A DNA stretch of 64,000 nt from Clostridia bacterium. GTDB lineage: Bacteria > Bacillota > Clostridia > Oscillospirales > Acutalibacteraceae. The DNA is taken from assembly GCA_017461235.1 (NCBI GenBank), contig JAFTYU010000003.1, positions 1-64,000 on the forward strand. Direction: 5' to 3'. Below are positions 52,013 to 61,146 of the stretch, piece by piece (position 1 is the stretch's first letter; every line of letters begins with the position of its first letter). The notes beneath the pieces are model-generated. The model had not been told where the DNA came from. It ran no database searches and saw only the letters and a list, made by a program, of their open reading frames with translations. The position numbers and the translations under genes were made by a program.

Positions 52013-52093
52013 TATTTAATTTGTAAACAATAATATATTTCTTTTTATACATTATTGTTGTTTTTTTGAATTTTATTCATCCACGTATGATTC

Positions 52094-52122
52094 TTGACAC
52101 TTACGGTGTTTGGTTTTATAAT
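52094..52122 (+). promoter_or_regulatory. Promoter of the MFS-DUF4091 operon
   Basis: TTGACA (52094-52099), 17-nt spacer, TATAAT (52117-52122), both consensus. Confidence 0.85.
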
Positions 52123-52154
52123 TGTATTTATAATATTTATAAGGATGTGCATTT

Positions 52155-53552
52155 ATGGGAAAACTCAAAAATCAAAACAAGCTTCCCGGACTTATCTGGT
52201 TTAACCTTCTTATTTTCGGTTTTATCGGTCAGGTCGCCTGGAATCTTGAAAATATGTATTTCAATACGTTCCTTTACAACGCTGTTTATGCAGGTGCTTC
52301 AGCAGATGCCCTTCAGGGTACTATGGCACCCACAACCGCTATCAGCCGTATGGTTGCACTTTCTGCGATAACTGCCGTTGTAACCACCTTTATTTCCGGT
52401 ACCTTCAGCGACAGAATGAAAAACAGAAAGCTTTTCATCTCCATAGGTTACGTCGTATGGGGTCTTGTCACGGCTTTGTTTGGCTTCATCACAAGAGATA
52501 ATATTGCAACTTTATTCGGTCTTTCAGATGCAGTTCAAATCCTTACAGTTACAGTATGGACAGTTATCATTATGGATATGGTAATGACCTTTATGGGTTC
52601 AACAAGTAACGACTCAGCGTTCAACGCATGGACAACCGACGTCACAACGCCGTCAACCCGCCCTGCAGTTGAAACTGCTTTCACTATTATCGGTTTTGCC
52701 GCAACCGGTGTGGTTATGGGCGTTGGCTCATTTGCCCAGAGCGGCGCCGTTTCATACAAGCTTTTCTTCGGTATTCTCGGTCTTATTGTTGCTGTTTGCG
52801 GTGTAATCGGTTTCTTCACACTTAAAGAACCCGTACAAAAACAACAACCTACTGCAAAAAAAGCAAGCTATTGGGCTGACCTTTTCTATGGCTTCAGACC
52901 CGGCGTAATAAGGCAGAACTCACGTCTTTATCTCACGCTTGCATGCCTTTGTCTTTTCAACTGTGCTTTTCAGGTTTTCTTCCCGTATTTATTTGTATAT
53001 CTTCAATACGTCGTGCTCATAAAACCCGAAAATGCCGCTTTACTTTCACCTATTTCACCTGCACTTATAGCCGTTGGCGTCGGTGCCGTGACAGTTCTCC
53101 TTGCAGGTGTTATTATCTTATTGAAGCTTTCTAAAAAAAGCAAGGCTCTCGGTTTGATCCCCGGTGTTCTTTGCCTTATTGCAGGTTTGATTATTCTTTC
53201 AACATCAACAAGCATATATACAATCCTTATCGGTGTCGCACCCACGTTTATTGGCTACCTTGTTCTTACAATTCAGTTAAATGCCACAACACGTGACTTC
53301 ATCCCCGAAGGTAAAGCAGGTCGTTTCCAGGGAATAAGAATGATTTTCTTCGTGCTTATCCCCATGGTAGTAGGTCCTGCAATCGGTGACATTGCCTCCA
53401 GAAGCGTTGGCGCAACCTATATTAACGAATATGGTGTTGAAACTATTGTTCCCGATGCAAAAATGTTCCTTTACAGCGCAGTTGTTGCCGCGCTTGTCTT
53501 CATTCCTTTGGCTGTATTGCTGAAAAAAGGCTTTAACAAAAAAGAGGATTAA
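52155..53552 (+). CDS. MFS sugar transporter (GPH-like)
   Basis: A 465-residue membrane protein with about twelve helices. The N-terminal GFIGQVAWNLENMYFNTFLY, the cytoplasmic loop SGTFSDRMKNRKLFIS and the second-half DFIPEGKAGRFQGIRMIFFVLIPM identify it as a glycoside-pentoside-hexuronide-type or closely related MFS carrier. It is followed two nt later by a DUF4091 glycosidase-like gene, so it probably imports an oligosaccharide or glycoside cleaved by that enzyme. The ATG at 52155 follows AAGGATG. Confidence 0.88.
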   Translation: MGKLKNQNKLPGLIWFNLLIFGFIGQVAWNLENMYFNTFLYNAVYAGASADALQGTMAPTTAISRMVALSAITAVVTTFISGTFSDRMKNRKLFISIGYVVWGLVTALFGFITRDNIATLFGLSDAVQILTVTVWTVIIMDMVMTFMGSTSNDSAFNAWTTDVTTPSTRPAVETAFTIIGFAATGVVMGVGSFAQSGAVSYKLFFGILGLIVAVCGVIGFFTLKEPVQKQQPTAKKASYWADLFYGFRPGVIRQNSRLYLTLACLCLFNCAFQVFFPYLFVYLQYVVLIKPENAALLSPISPALIAVGVGAVTVLLAGVIILLKLSKKSKALGLIPGVLCLIAGLIILSTSTSIYTILIGVAPTFIGYLVLTIQLNATTRDFIPEGKAGRFQGIRMIFFVLIPMVVGPAIGDIASRSVGATYINEYGVETIVPDAKMFLYSAVVAALVFIPLAVLLKKGFNKKED

Positions 53553-53554
53553 TT

Positions 53555-55174
53555 ATGAAAGCAATTTTACTTTCTTCGCTCTCTAAAGTTTTTAAAGATA
53601 TTGAACCGAACGAGACCGAATTTTCAGATTTTTCGAGTCTTAAAAACGAGAATTTTTCATTTCAGGTTGCGTTTTTGCCGGAAAATGACTCGGAAACACA
53701 ACCGAAAATCAAAATAATCTCTGATTTGGCGGATGATATCAACGTTTATTTTGTACGTAATATTCCTGCTGGAAGAAACGGTTATGAAAACTCCGACTCC
53801 TTCCACTATGACCTTGAACGAAAAGAGTTCCCTGATTTGCTCGAACAGTTTGACAATACCGTGAAGCTCACCGTCGGAGAGTGGTATTCTTTCTGGCTTG
53901 AGTACACTCCGACTAAGGATGTTGCAGGCGAGCAAGAAATCGTGGTTGAAATAACCGCAGGCGATAAAGAATTAACAAAAGAATTCAAACTCAATATTCT
54001 TAACCACAATTTACCCGAACAGGAGCTGCTTTTTACAAACTGGTTCCACAATGACTGTATCTGCACGTATTATAACGTTGATGTTTTTTCGGATGAATAT
54101 TGGTGTATCGTTGAGCGCTTCATAAAAAATGCTGCTGACCACGGTGTGAATATGCTTCTAACCCCTGTTTTCACACCGCCGCTTGATACAGAAGTGGGTG
54201 GCGAGCGCCCCACGGTACAGCTTGTCGGCGTTGAAAAGAACGATTTTCAATATTCCTTTGATTTTACTAATTTCAGAAAATACGTGAATTTGTGTCTCAA
54301 TAACGGCATAAAAGCCTTTGAAATTTCTCATTTTTTCACACAATGGGGTGCAAAACACGCTCCTAAAATTGTTGCCAAGGTAAATGGTGAAGAAAAACGT
54401 ATTTTCGGCTGGGAAACAGCAGCGAGCGGTAACGAATACAAAGATTTTCTTTCCGCATTTTCGGTTGCCTTCAAAGAAGAAGTTGACAATCTTGGCATAA
54501 AAGAACGTTGCTGGTTACACGTTTCCGATGAACCTAACGAATCACAGGTTGAAGACTACAAAAAAGCCGCTGAAATTATCCACGAATTATTCGATGACTT
54601 CAATATGCTTGATGCTCTTTCCGACATCAGATATTATAAAAACGGTCTTATCAAAACTCCCGTTTGCTCGGAAGGTGATGCAGATATCTTCAGAGCAGAA
54701 GTTGACGATTTCTGGACGTATTACTGTTGCGGTCAGGTACACGACTTTTTACCCAACAGAATGTTTTCACAGCCCTCTGTCAGGAATCGTGTGCTCGGTG
54801 TGTTGCTTTATAAGTATGACACAAAAGGCTTTTTACAATGGGGGCACAATTTCTGGTATTCTCAATATTCAAAGCATCCTGTTGACCCCTTCAAGGTGAC
54901 CGATGCAGGCGGCGGATTCCCTTCGGGCGACTCCTTCGTCGTCTATCCCGGTGAAGGCGGAAAGCCCCTTAACTCCTTAAGGCACCTTGTTTTTGCCGAT
55001 GCGTTACAGGATTTGAGAGCCCTGAAGCTTCTTGAAGCCTACACTTCAAGAGAATACGTCTTATCACTAATTGAAAAAGACCTTGATATTCCGTTAAGCT
55101 TTAAAACTTATCCCCACGAAAAATCCTGGTTACTCAATTTGAGAAAAACAATAAATAAAGAAATAGCCAAATAA
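53555..55174 (+). CDS. DUF4091 glycosidase-like protein
   Basis: A 539-residue cytoplasmic protein. Residues about 1-150 are beta-rich; about 160-430 look like a TIM-barrel glycosidase (ANN-like NWFHNDCICTYY, AFEISHFFTQWGAKHAP, HVSDEPNESQ with acidic residues fit for catalysis). The C-terminal FLQWGHNFWYSQ, FVVYPGEGG and LVFADALQDLRAL are hallmarks of the DUF4091 family of unknown specificity. It is coupled to the MFS transporter upstream (stop-start 2 nt apart), so a transport-hydrolysis pair is likely. No signal peptide. Confidence 0.87.
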   Translation: MKAILLSSLSKVFKDIEPNETEFSDFSSLKNENFSFQVAFLPENDSETQPKIKIISDLADDINVYFVRNIPAGRNGYENSDSFHYDLERKEFPDLLEQFDNTVKLTVGEWYSFWLEYTPTKDVAGEQEIVVEITAGDKELTKEFKLNILNHNLPEQELLFTNWFHNDCICTYYNVDVFSDEYWCIVERFIKNAADHGVNMLLTPVFTPPLDTEVGGERPTVQLVGVEKNDFQYSFDFTNFRKYVNLCLNNGIKAFEISHFFTQWGAKHAPKIVAKVNGEEKRIFGWETAASGNEYKDFLSAFSVAFKEEVDNLGIKERCWLHVSDEPNESQVEDYKKAAEIIHELFDDFNMLDALSDIRYYKNGLIKTPVCSEGDADIFRAEVDDFWTYYCCGQVHDFLPNRMFSQPSVRNRVLGVLLYKYDTKGFLQWGHNFWYSQYSKHPVDPFKVTDAGGGFPSGDSFVVYPGEGGKPLNSLRHLVFADALQDLRALKLLEAYTSREYVLSLIEKDLDIPLSFKTYPHEKSWLLNLRKTINKEIAK

Positions 55175-55176
55175 AA

Positions 55177-55213
55177 TTATTCGCCTGATGCATTTGCTTC
55201 AGGCGAATTTTTT
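55177..55213. terminator. Bidirectional terminator between the DUF4091 gene and helD
   Basis: A 10-bp stem ATTCGCCTGA/TCAGGCGAAT with a 10-nt loop and T run on the plus strand, between convergent genes. Confidence 0.9.
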
Positions 55214-57314
55214 ATATTGAATAAATATTAAGTTTATGAAGTGCTCTTGTGGATGCAAGGTACAAATATCTTTTGTTATCTTCACCGGTAAACGAGCCGT
55301 CATTGTCAACAACAATAACCCCGTCAAATTCAAGACCCTTGGTCAACGATAAGGGCATTACCACAGGAGCTTTACCTATTTCGCAGGATTTATTGTCACA
55401 AAGTCTTAAATCCGGCATTATCTTTTTCATCTTTTTGTAAATATCACGGGCTTCGTCTGCGGTTTTTGTGATAACTGCAAGAGTTTTGCTTGTTTGGGCA
55501 ATATCCCGGGCGAACTCACCAAGCTCATCCTTTGTGCCTCTTATAAATTTCACGTCTTCTCCGTCGCGTTCAAAAATCTCGTAACGTACATCTTCCGACA
55601 AAAGACCCGTTGCAAAAGTGTTAATCTGCTTCGTTGAACGGTAACTCTTGTTGAGATTAAGAGCCTTGGCACCGTAAATCTGCGCCAGCTTTTCTGCATC
55701 GCAGGTATTAAGCTCGGGAAGAATAGCCTGATTTGTATCCGCAAGGAGAGTCACCTTGGCTCTGGGGAACATTTTTTGAATAATGCGGTGCTGAATATAA
55801 GAAAAATCCTGCGCTTCATCAATAAGAATGTGTTTGACACCCGGGAGCACCGCGCATGTACCGAGAACAGTTTTCAGATACACTATGCAGAGAGCGTCTT
55901 CAAACTCAACAAAACCATTTTTCAGAGATTGTAACGAATCAATAAGCTGCGGCATTTTTTTCTCTTTTGCGTAGTCCGAGAGCAAGCAGCAATAAACATT
56001 AACGGGATCGGTAACAGTTGCATTTTTTATCATATCCACCGACCACGCCTTTAATTCGCGGCGCGTCCTTTTAACAACTTTAGCCGTGTCTTCATCAATT
56101 GATGTTATTTCGTCCACGATCGCATATATTTCTTCACGATTATTTATAAAATACTCATCAATGACACCCTGTACGTATGATGCAAGGCGCTCACCTCTTG
56201 ATTTCTGTGTATTTTCACTATCGAATCTGTATCTTTCAAGCAAAGCATCTTTCGAATATACAACCTTGTCGAAAAGGCTGATATCCTTAAATTCCGGTTC
56301 AACCGTCTGTGCAGCACATTCAAGAAAATCAAGAAAATCCTCACTCATTTTCAGAGATGCGCTTTCAAGACGTTTTTTATTGCCTTTTATGCATTCATCG
56401 GCAAGTGAATAATAATCCCCCGTGTTTACTGTAGGAATTTCCGCAGCAAAAATAGAGTAAAAAGATGCGTAATTAATAGGCATTTCGCCTAACTCGGGGA
56501 TAATGTCTGCAACGTAACTTGAGAAAATATCGTTATTTGAAAACATTATTATCTCTGCGGAAGAAAGTTCAGTACGATTTCTGTAAAGAAGATACGCGAG
56601 TCTGTGAAAACCAACAGATGTTTTACCGCTTCCTGCAGGACCCGTAACAAGCAGATTTTCATCATCAGAGTATCTTATTACTTTGTTCTGCTCACGTTGA
56701 ATACTGTTTACAATAACCTTAAGGTGTTCGCCCGACGATGCAGACAACACATCGCAAAGTATTTCATCATCTATTTTAATATCGCTGTCAACGTAATAAA
56801 GAAGCTTTCCGTCACCAAATTTGAACTGACGTTTAAGCAATAAATCACATTCAATTCTCCCCCGTGGAGCATCGAAGCACGCCTTGCCGTCAAAATCATC
56901 ATAAAAAAGTGACGATATCGGCGCACGCCAGTCACACACGAACATTTCAAAGGTGTTCGGGTCCTGAAGTGTACGCAATCCGATATAGACAGTTTTCTCT
57001 TTACCTGTTTCAACAGGCTTGAACACAACCTTTGCAAAATACGGTGAAAGGCGCAGCTTCTGAAAAAAGCTGATGTCCTGTGCGGCTTCTTCCGCATAAA
57101 TCATCTGTTTTTCCATTTCATAATGGATTTCGGTAAGCTCCATTTTAGAATACATTCCGCCATTCGGATTATCTCTGTTAAAATCTTCGCCCTGTTGTTT
57201 TATGCTTGCACGATATTCTTTTATAAGGTCACCGAGTCGCACAATTTCCCTGTCAAGAAAATCGCGGACTTCCGAATACTTTTGTTCTTCAAGACTCATA
57301 TCCTTACGGAACAA
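55212..57314 (-). CDS. HelD-like UvrD/Rep-family RNA polymerase-associated ATPase
   Basis: A 700-residue superfamily 1 ATPase. The N-terminal coiled-coil region (about 1-90) and the insertion around DWRAPISSLFYDDF are typical of HelD, which releases stalled RNA polymerase from DNA. Walker A is GPAGSGKTSVGFHR (near residue 227), Walker B HILIDEAQDFSYIQ, and motif V-like KGLEFDGVIVVD. The start is a TTG at 57314 with AAAGGGGG upstream; an in-frame ATG at 57299 is an alternative. It has its own promoter (57348-57376). Confidence 0.88.
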   Translation of the reverse strand: MFRKDMSLEEQKYSEVRDFLDREIVRLGDLIKEYRASIKQQGEDFNRDNPNGGMYSKMELTEIHYEMEKQMIYAEEAAQDISFFQKLRLSPYFAKVVFKPVETGKEKTVYIGLRTLQDPNTFEMFVCDWRAPISSLFYDDFDGKACFDAPRGRIECDLLLKRQFKFGDGKLLYYVDSDIKIDDEILCDVLSASSGEHLKVIVNSIQREQNKVIRYSDDENLLVTGPAGSGKTSVGFHRLAYLLYRNRTELSSAEIIMFSNNDIFSSYVADIIPELGEMPINYASFYSIFAAEIPTVNTGDYYSLADECIKGNKKRLESASLKMSEDFLDFLECAAQTVEPEFKDISLFDKVVYSKDALLERYRFDSENTQKSRGERLASYVQGVIDEYFINNREEIYAIVDEITSIDEDTAKVVKRTRRELKAWSVDMIKNATVTDPVNVYCCLLSDYAKEKKMPQLIDSLQSLKNGFVEFEDALCIVYLKTVLGTCAVLPGVKHILIDEAQDFSYIQHRIIQKMFPRAKVTLLADTNQAILPELNTCDAEKLAQIYGAKALNLNKSYRSTKQINTFATGLLSEDVRYEIFERDGEDVKFIRGTKDELGEFARDIAQTSKTLAVITKTADEARDIYKKMKKIMPDLRLCDNKSCEIGKAPVVMPLSLTKGLEFDGVIVVDNDGSFTGEDNKRYLYLASTRALHKLNIYSI

Positions 57315-57347
57315 AGCACATACCCCCTTTTTAACATTGCACCGTAA

Positions 57348-57376
57348 ATTTTACTACACACCTGTTATTTATACAA
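57348..57376 (-). promoter_or_regulatory. Promoter of helD
   Basis: On the minus strand, TTGTAT (57371-57376), 17-nt spacer, TAAAAT (57348-57353). Confidence 0.55.
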
Positions 57377-57379
57377 GAC

Positions 57380-57408
57380 TTGTTTTATTTTTTATTGTGT
57401 GTTATAAT
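57380..57408 (+). promoter_or_regulatory. Plus-strand promoter facing the lexA terminator
   Basis: TTGTTT (57380-57385), 17-nt spacer, consensus TATAAT (57403-57408). Transcription would start near 57415, immediately before the hairpin at 57419-57457, so only a very short or antisense transcript would result. Confidence 0.45.
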
Positions 57409-57418
57409 TAGTACATAG

Positions 57419-57457
57419 AAAAGACGTGTTTCTCTGTAAAGAGAAACACGCCTTTTT
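57419..57457. terminator. Terminator of lexA
   Basis: An 11-bp stem CGTGTTTCTCT/AGAGAAACACG with loop GTAA and T tracts on both strands. Confidence 0.92.
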
Positions 57458-57467
57458 ATTTTGCCTT

Positions 57468-58058
57468 TTAATAGTAGCGAATAAGAGCAACAACCTTACC
57501 GAGAATCACAACTTCGTTTGTGATAATAGGTTCAAACTCGTCATTCTCCGGTTGAAGGCGGAAGTGACCGTTCTCTTTATAAAAACGCTTTACCGTTGCT
57601 TCGTCTTCAAGCATTGCAACAACAATCTCGCCGTTTGCAGCGTAAGGGGTTTTTTCCGCAATAACTATATCACCGTTAAGGATACCTGCCCAGAGCATAC
57701 TTTCGCCGCGGACTTTAAGGGCAAATAATGGTTTGTCACGTGAAACTCTGCCTGTATAGGGTATATAGCCTTCAATCTGCTCAACCGCAAGGATAGGCAT
57801 ACCTGCTGTGACTGTACCGAGCAAGGGCACGTGTGTAATATTCTCTGCCTGACCCAATATACGAATAGACCTTTTGAGTAACGGGTCACGCATAATGTAA
57901 CCCGCTTTTTCAAGAGAGTCAAGGTTAGCCTGTACAGAAGACGTTGATTTAAGACCTACTGCCGCACCAATCTCCCTTACTGAGGGTGGCACTCCGTCCT
58001 GCGAACGTTCCACAAGAAATTCATATATTCTTTTTTGAGTTTCGTTAATAGGCTCCAT
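57468..58058 (-). CDS. lexA: LexA repressor
   Basis: A 196-residue SOS repressor. The winged helix-turn-helix (VPPSVREIGAAVGLKSTSSVQANLDSLEKAGYI) is followed by the self-cleavage site Ala85-Gly86 in GTVTAGMP. The Ser-Lys dyad is Ser120 (RGESMLWAG) and Lys157 (DEATVKRF). All residues for autoproteolysis are present. A Gram-positive LexA box overlaps its own -35 element, so it is autoregulated. The ATG at 58058 has AAAGGTG. Confidence 0.97.
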   Translation of the reverse strand: MEPINETQKRIYEFLVERSQDGVPPSVREIGAAVGLKSTSSVQANLDSLEKAGYIMRDPLLKRSIRILGQAENITHVPLLGTVTAGMPILAVEQIEGYIPYTGRVSRDKPLFALKVRGESMLWAGILNGDIVIAEKTPYAANGEIVVAMLEDEATVKRFYKENGHFRLQPENDEFEPIITNEVVILGKVVALIRYY

Positions 58059-58091
58059 AAAATCACCTTTCCGAACAAATTTTCTGTTTAT

Positions 58092-58120
58092 ACTATAACA
58101 TATATTTTCTCAAAAAGCAA
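58092..58120 (-). promoter_or_regulatory. Promoter of lexA
   Basis: On the minus strand, TTGCTT (58115-58120), 17-nt spacer, TATAGT (58092-58097). Confidence 0.78.
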
Positions 58121-58131
58121 ACATTTGTTTG
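58118..58131. promoter_or_regulatory. LexA (SOS) box
   Basis: CAAACATTTGTTTG is a nearly perfect palindrome fitting the Gram-positive box CGAACnnnnGTTCG. It overlaps the lexA -35 element by 3 bp, as expected for repression. The divergent deacetylase gene might also be affected. Confidence 0.85.
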
Positions 58132-58174
58132 TGTTTTTTCAAAAAATTTTTCATAAACTGTTTGCGGTGATAAT

Positions 58175-59035
58175 ATGTTCAGGATTTTTACCTATAAACA
58201 ACTATCCTTTTTATGTGTTTTACTATGTCTTATTTTGCTTGGCGGCTCTGCATTCAATGTTATTTTGCCTAACATACAGACTATGGGAACCGCGGGCATC
58301 AAAGTTCCTGTTGTTATGTATCATCAGATTTCCGACAACCCGAAAATTTTAGGTGACTACGCCATCACACCCGAGCTTCTCAGGGGTGATTTTGAATATA
58401 TGAAAAAGCACAATATAAATCCCGTATCTTTTCAGGACTTGTTCACTTATATAAAAACAGGAGAAAAGCTGCCCGAAAATCCTGTTGTAATAACTTTTGA
58501 TGATGGTGAGCGTTCGTTTCTCACAAAAGTTCTGCCATTGTTACGTGAGTATAATTATCCTGCAAACATCAATGTTGTAGGCTCCCTTGTTGCCCTGTAC
58601 TCACAGAACGGCGACACCGATGACAGATATGCATATCTTAATGAGCAGGATATAAAGCTTCTTTCAACGGAGCCTTTGGTTGAATTGGGATACCATTCTT
58701 ATGATATGCATTCATTGAGCACCCGACGCGGTATGGCTCAGCTTTACGGCGAAAGCGATGAAATATATATCAATAAAATCACCGACGACATCAAAAAATT
58801 TCAGGAGATGTTCTTGCAAATCACAGGCGAAAAAGCCATCATAGCCGCCTATCCCTACGGCATAAGAAACGATACGCTTACAGATGTTTTGAAAAACGAG
58901 GGCTTTACCGTGACCCTTACCTGCCGCGAAACTGCAAACACCCTTACCACAGGCGGTGACCTTTACGAACTCGGAAGATTCAACCGACCTTATAAAATCT
59001 CGGAGCAGGTGTTCTTTGAAAGTATATTCAAATAA
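58175..59035 (+). CDS. Membrane-anchored polysaccharide deacetylase (NodB domain)
   Basis: A 286-residue carbohydrate esterase 4 protein. An N-terminal helix (about 10-32) anchors the enzyme outside the membrane. The NodB motifs are VVITFDDGERS (catalytic and metal Asp), LGYHSYDMHSLS (metal His pair) and AAYPYGIR. It removes N-acetyl groups from cell-wall or chitin-like glycans. The ribosome site is weak (GCGGTGATA), so the start is less certain. It is divergent from lexA, and the acyltransferase gene follows after 66 nt with a separate promoter. Confidence 0.9.
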   Translation: MFRIFTYKQLSFLCVLLCLILLGGSAFNVILPNIQTMGTAGIKVPVVMYHQISDNPKILGDYAITPELLRGDFEYMKKHNINPVSFQDLFTYIKTGEKLPENPVVITFDDGERSFLTKVLPLLREYNYPANINVVGSLVALYSQNGDTDDRYAYLNEQDIKLLSTEPLVELGYHSYDMHSLSTRRGMAQLYGESDEIYINKITDDIKKFQEMFLQITGEKAIIAAYPYGIRNDTLTDVLKNEGFTVTLTCRETANTLTTGGDLYELGRFNRPYKISEQVFFESIFK

Positions 59036-59039
59036 AATG

Positions 59040-59068
59040 TTGCAAAACTGCTTACAAATCTGTATAAT
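59040..59068 (+). promoter_or_regulatory. Promoter of the acyltransferase-zinc-ribbon pair
   Basis: TTGCAA (59040-59045), 17-nt spacer, TATAAT (59063-59068), 33 nt before the start codon. Confidence 0.72.
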
Positions 59069-59101
59069 GTACATAGTTATGCGACAAGGAGGTGTTCTGA
59101 T

Positions 59102-60388
59102 ATGGCAGAAAAAAAGTCACATTCATCCCCCGAGTGGTTCAGGTTGGATAACGCAGGTATTCTTTTCCCCGGTCAGAATACCCGCAACTGGTCCAATATT
59201 TTCAGGTTTTCAATCGAAATGAAAGAAAAAATAGACCCCGACGTTCTCAAGCAAGCTCTGGAAAACATTATGCCGCGTTTTCCTGCTTTCAACGTTCGAT
59301 TGAGAAAGGGCTTGTTCTGGTACTATCTTGAAAAAAACCCCGTTAAAGTACCTAAGGTTTCTCCCGATATTAAAAACCCTTGTTACAGAGTAAAATTCAA
59401 GGAATCCGACCGTTTTCTTTTCAGGGTTTATTACCACGGTAATCACATTGCCGTTGACCTTTTCCACGCAGTATCAGACGGTTACGGAAATTCGCGATTC
59501 GTATGCACCCTTGCAGCAGAATACTTAAGATTAAAAGGGCACAATATACCTTCCGGCGGTTTTGTTAAAAATATCAGAGAAATTCCGCCTTCCGCCGAAC
59601 TTGCAGACGATTTCCCGAAATATGCTAACAGCAAAGCGAAAGCATCTATTACGGACAAGCACGTTTACCATCCAACCGGTACAAAACTTTCAAAACATAT
59701 GGTAAATATGACCTGCGGAATAATGTCCTTTGATGAAATTCACTCACTGGCAAAGGCAAAAGGCGTTACGGTAACAGAATTTTTTGCGGCAATTATGCTC
59801 GATATTCATTGCCGCAAGCAGCTTCAGGAAACCCGTCGTCTTAAAGAAGTTTCCGTGCAGATTCCCATAAATCTGCGTAACGTATATCCATCTGAGACCA
59901 TGCGTAATTTTTCAATCTGTCTTATGGTTAAGGTTGATCCGAACTTCGGCGAATATTCCTTTGATGAGCTTTTACAGCAAGTGGCTTTGCAGTTAAGACT
60001 TGCACGCGACGAAAAGAAAATCAACGCGACAATTTCAAAGCACGTGCGCATTGAAAGGAATCCTTTCTTAAAATTCCTTCCCTTACCTGTAAAAAATGTG
60101 AGCCTTAATGTTGCTACTCTTGTTGGTGCTGAGCAGACCACTTCCGTGTACCTTTCAAATTTAGGTGAAGTCAAGCTCCCGGATGAGATGGTACCTTTTA
60201 TTGAAAAGGTCTTGTTTGTTCCGGGACCCGGAATAAGGACTGCCGCAAGATGCGGTATTGCATCTTTTAACGGCAAGCTTATTTTTACCATAGCAAACTG
60301 TTATGAAGAAAATGATATTGAACGTGAGTTTTTCACTACTCTCGTCAAAATGGGAGTTCACGTAAAAATCGAAAGTAACAGAGAATAG
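59102..60388 (+). CDS. Condensation/alcohol-acetyltransferase-fold protein
   Basis: A 428-residue cytoplasmic protein of the CoA-dependent acyltransferase superfamily. The HxxxDG active-site motif is FHAVSDGYG (near residue 122), with VQIPINLRNVYPSETMRNF as a second conserved element. The layout, two chloramphenicol-acetyltransferase-like halves, fits a stand-alone condensation-type or alcohol O-acetyltransferase rather than a peptide synthetase module. The zinc-ribbon membrane protein is encoded 8 nt downstream. The acyl acceptor is unknown; a cell-surface lipid or glycan is one guess. Excellent ribosome site AAGGAGGTG. Confidence 0.82.
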   Translation: MAEKKSHSSPEWFRLDNAGILFPGQNTRNWSNIFRFSIEMKEKIDPDVLKQALENIMPRFPAFNVRLRKGLFWYYLEKNPVKVPKVSPDIKNPCYRVKFKESDRFLFRVYYHGNHIAVDLFHAVSDGYGNSRFVCTLAAEYLRLKGHNIPSGGFVKNIREIPPSAELADDFPKYANSKAKASITDKHVYHPTGTKLSKHMVNMTCGIMSFDEIHSLAKAKGVTVTEFFAAIMLDIHCRKQLQETRRLKEVSVQIPINLRNVYPSETMRNFSICLMVKVDPNFGEYSFDELLQQVALQLRLARDEKKINATISKHVRIERNPFLKFLPLPVKNVSLNVATLVGAEQTTSVYLSNLGEVKLPDEMVPFIEKVLFVPGPGIRTAARCGIASFNGKLIFTIANCYEENDIEREFFTTLVKMGVHVKIESNRE

Positions 60389-60396
60389 GAGTTAAT

Positions 60397-61101
60397 ATGT
60401 CATATTGTGTTAATTGCGGTGTTGAGCTTGATTCAACAGCAAAAAAATGTGCTTTGTGCGATACACCCGTTTATAACCCTGCACTAAAAAGCACCAACAA
60501 TGAGCCGACCCCCTTTTCCCGGATACCTATGATACCCACGAACATCAAGCAAAAGTTTGTGGCACTTATAATTACTTACATCCTTCTGATACCCAATATC
60601 GTTTGCACGCTCATAAACCTTTTGGTAAACCCGCACAATTTGTGGTTTGTGTATGTTTTATCCTCCAGTTTTCTGGTCTGGGTGGTTTTCATCTTCCCTT
60701 TTTTCACAAAAAAGCTACACCCGTATATTATGTGGGCTTTTGATACAATAACAATCGCCCTTTATGTTTTCGTCTTTCACGCCAAAAATCTTGGCGGCGA
60801 GAAATGGTATCTCGGTATAGCGCTTCCTACCATTCTGACAGTTTCGTTGTGTGTTCTCTTCTTTATATACTGGGGAAGAAAGAAAAAACGCCATTGGACA
60901 TCAAAAATGCTCCTTATTTTCATAGAGCTTGTCATTTCACTTTCTGCCTTATGCGTGTGTCTTTACATTGCGCAACATATGATCACTTTTGATGTTTTCA
61001 TAGTAATTGATGCCTGTTGCCTTGCATTGGTTTTCTTCTGGTTATATTCTAACAGAAGTAAAAAAGTCCGCGCGTGGCTGGGCAGAAAAATATTTGTATA
61101 A
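60397..61101 (+). CDS. Zinc-ribbon membrane protein (DUF6320-like)
   Basis: A 234-residue protein. The N-terminal zinc ribbon has two Cys pairs, CVNCG and CALC (residues 4-22), followed by a linker and six predicted helices (about 50-225). This layout matches DUF6320-type proteins that commonly lie beside condensation-fold acyltransferases in Clostridia, so the pair may act together, with the membrane protein placing or partnering the acyltransferase. Starts 8 nt after the acyltransferase gene. Function unknown. Confidence 0.82.
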   Translation: MSYCVNCGVELDSTAKKCALCDTPVYNPALKSTNNEPTPFSRIPMIPTNIKQKFVALIITYILLIPNIVCTLINLLVNPHNLWFVYVLSSSFLVWVVFIFPFFTKKLHPYIMWAFDTITIALYVFVFHAKNLGGEKWYLGIALPTILTVSLCVLFFIYWGRKKKRHWTSKMLLIFIELVISLSALCVCLYIAQHMITFDVFIVIDACCLALVFFWLYSNRSKKVRAWLGRKIFV

Positions 61102-61104
61102 ATT

Positions 61105-61139
61105 AAGGACTTCAGTCGTTTGACTGAAGTCCTTCTTTA
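61105..61139. terminator. Bidirectional terminator before the GH3 gene
   Basis: A 13-bp stem AAGGACTTCAGTC/GACTGAAGTCCTT with loop GTTT, followed by CTTTA, between convergent genes. Confidence 0.88.
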
Positions 61140-61146
61140 GTGTTTG

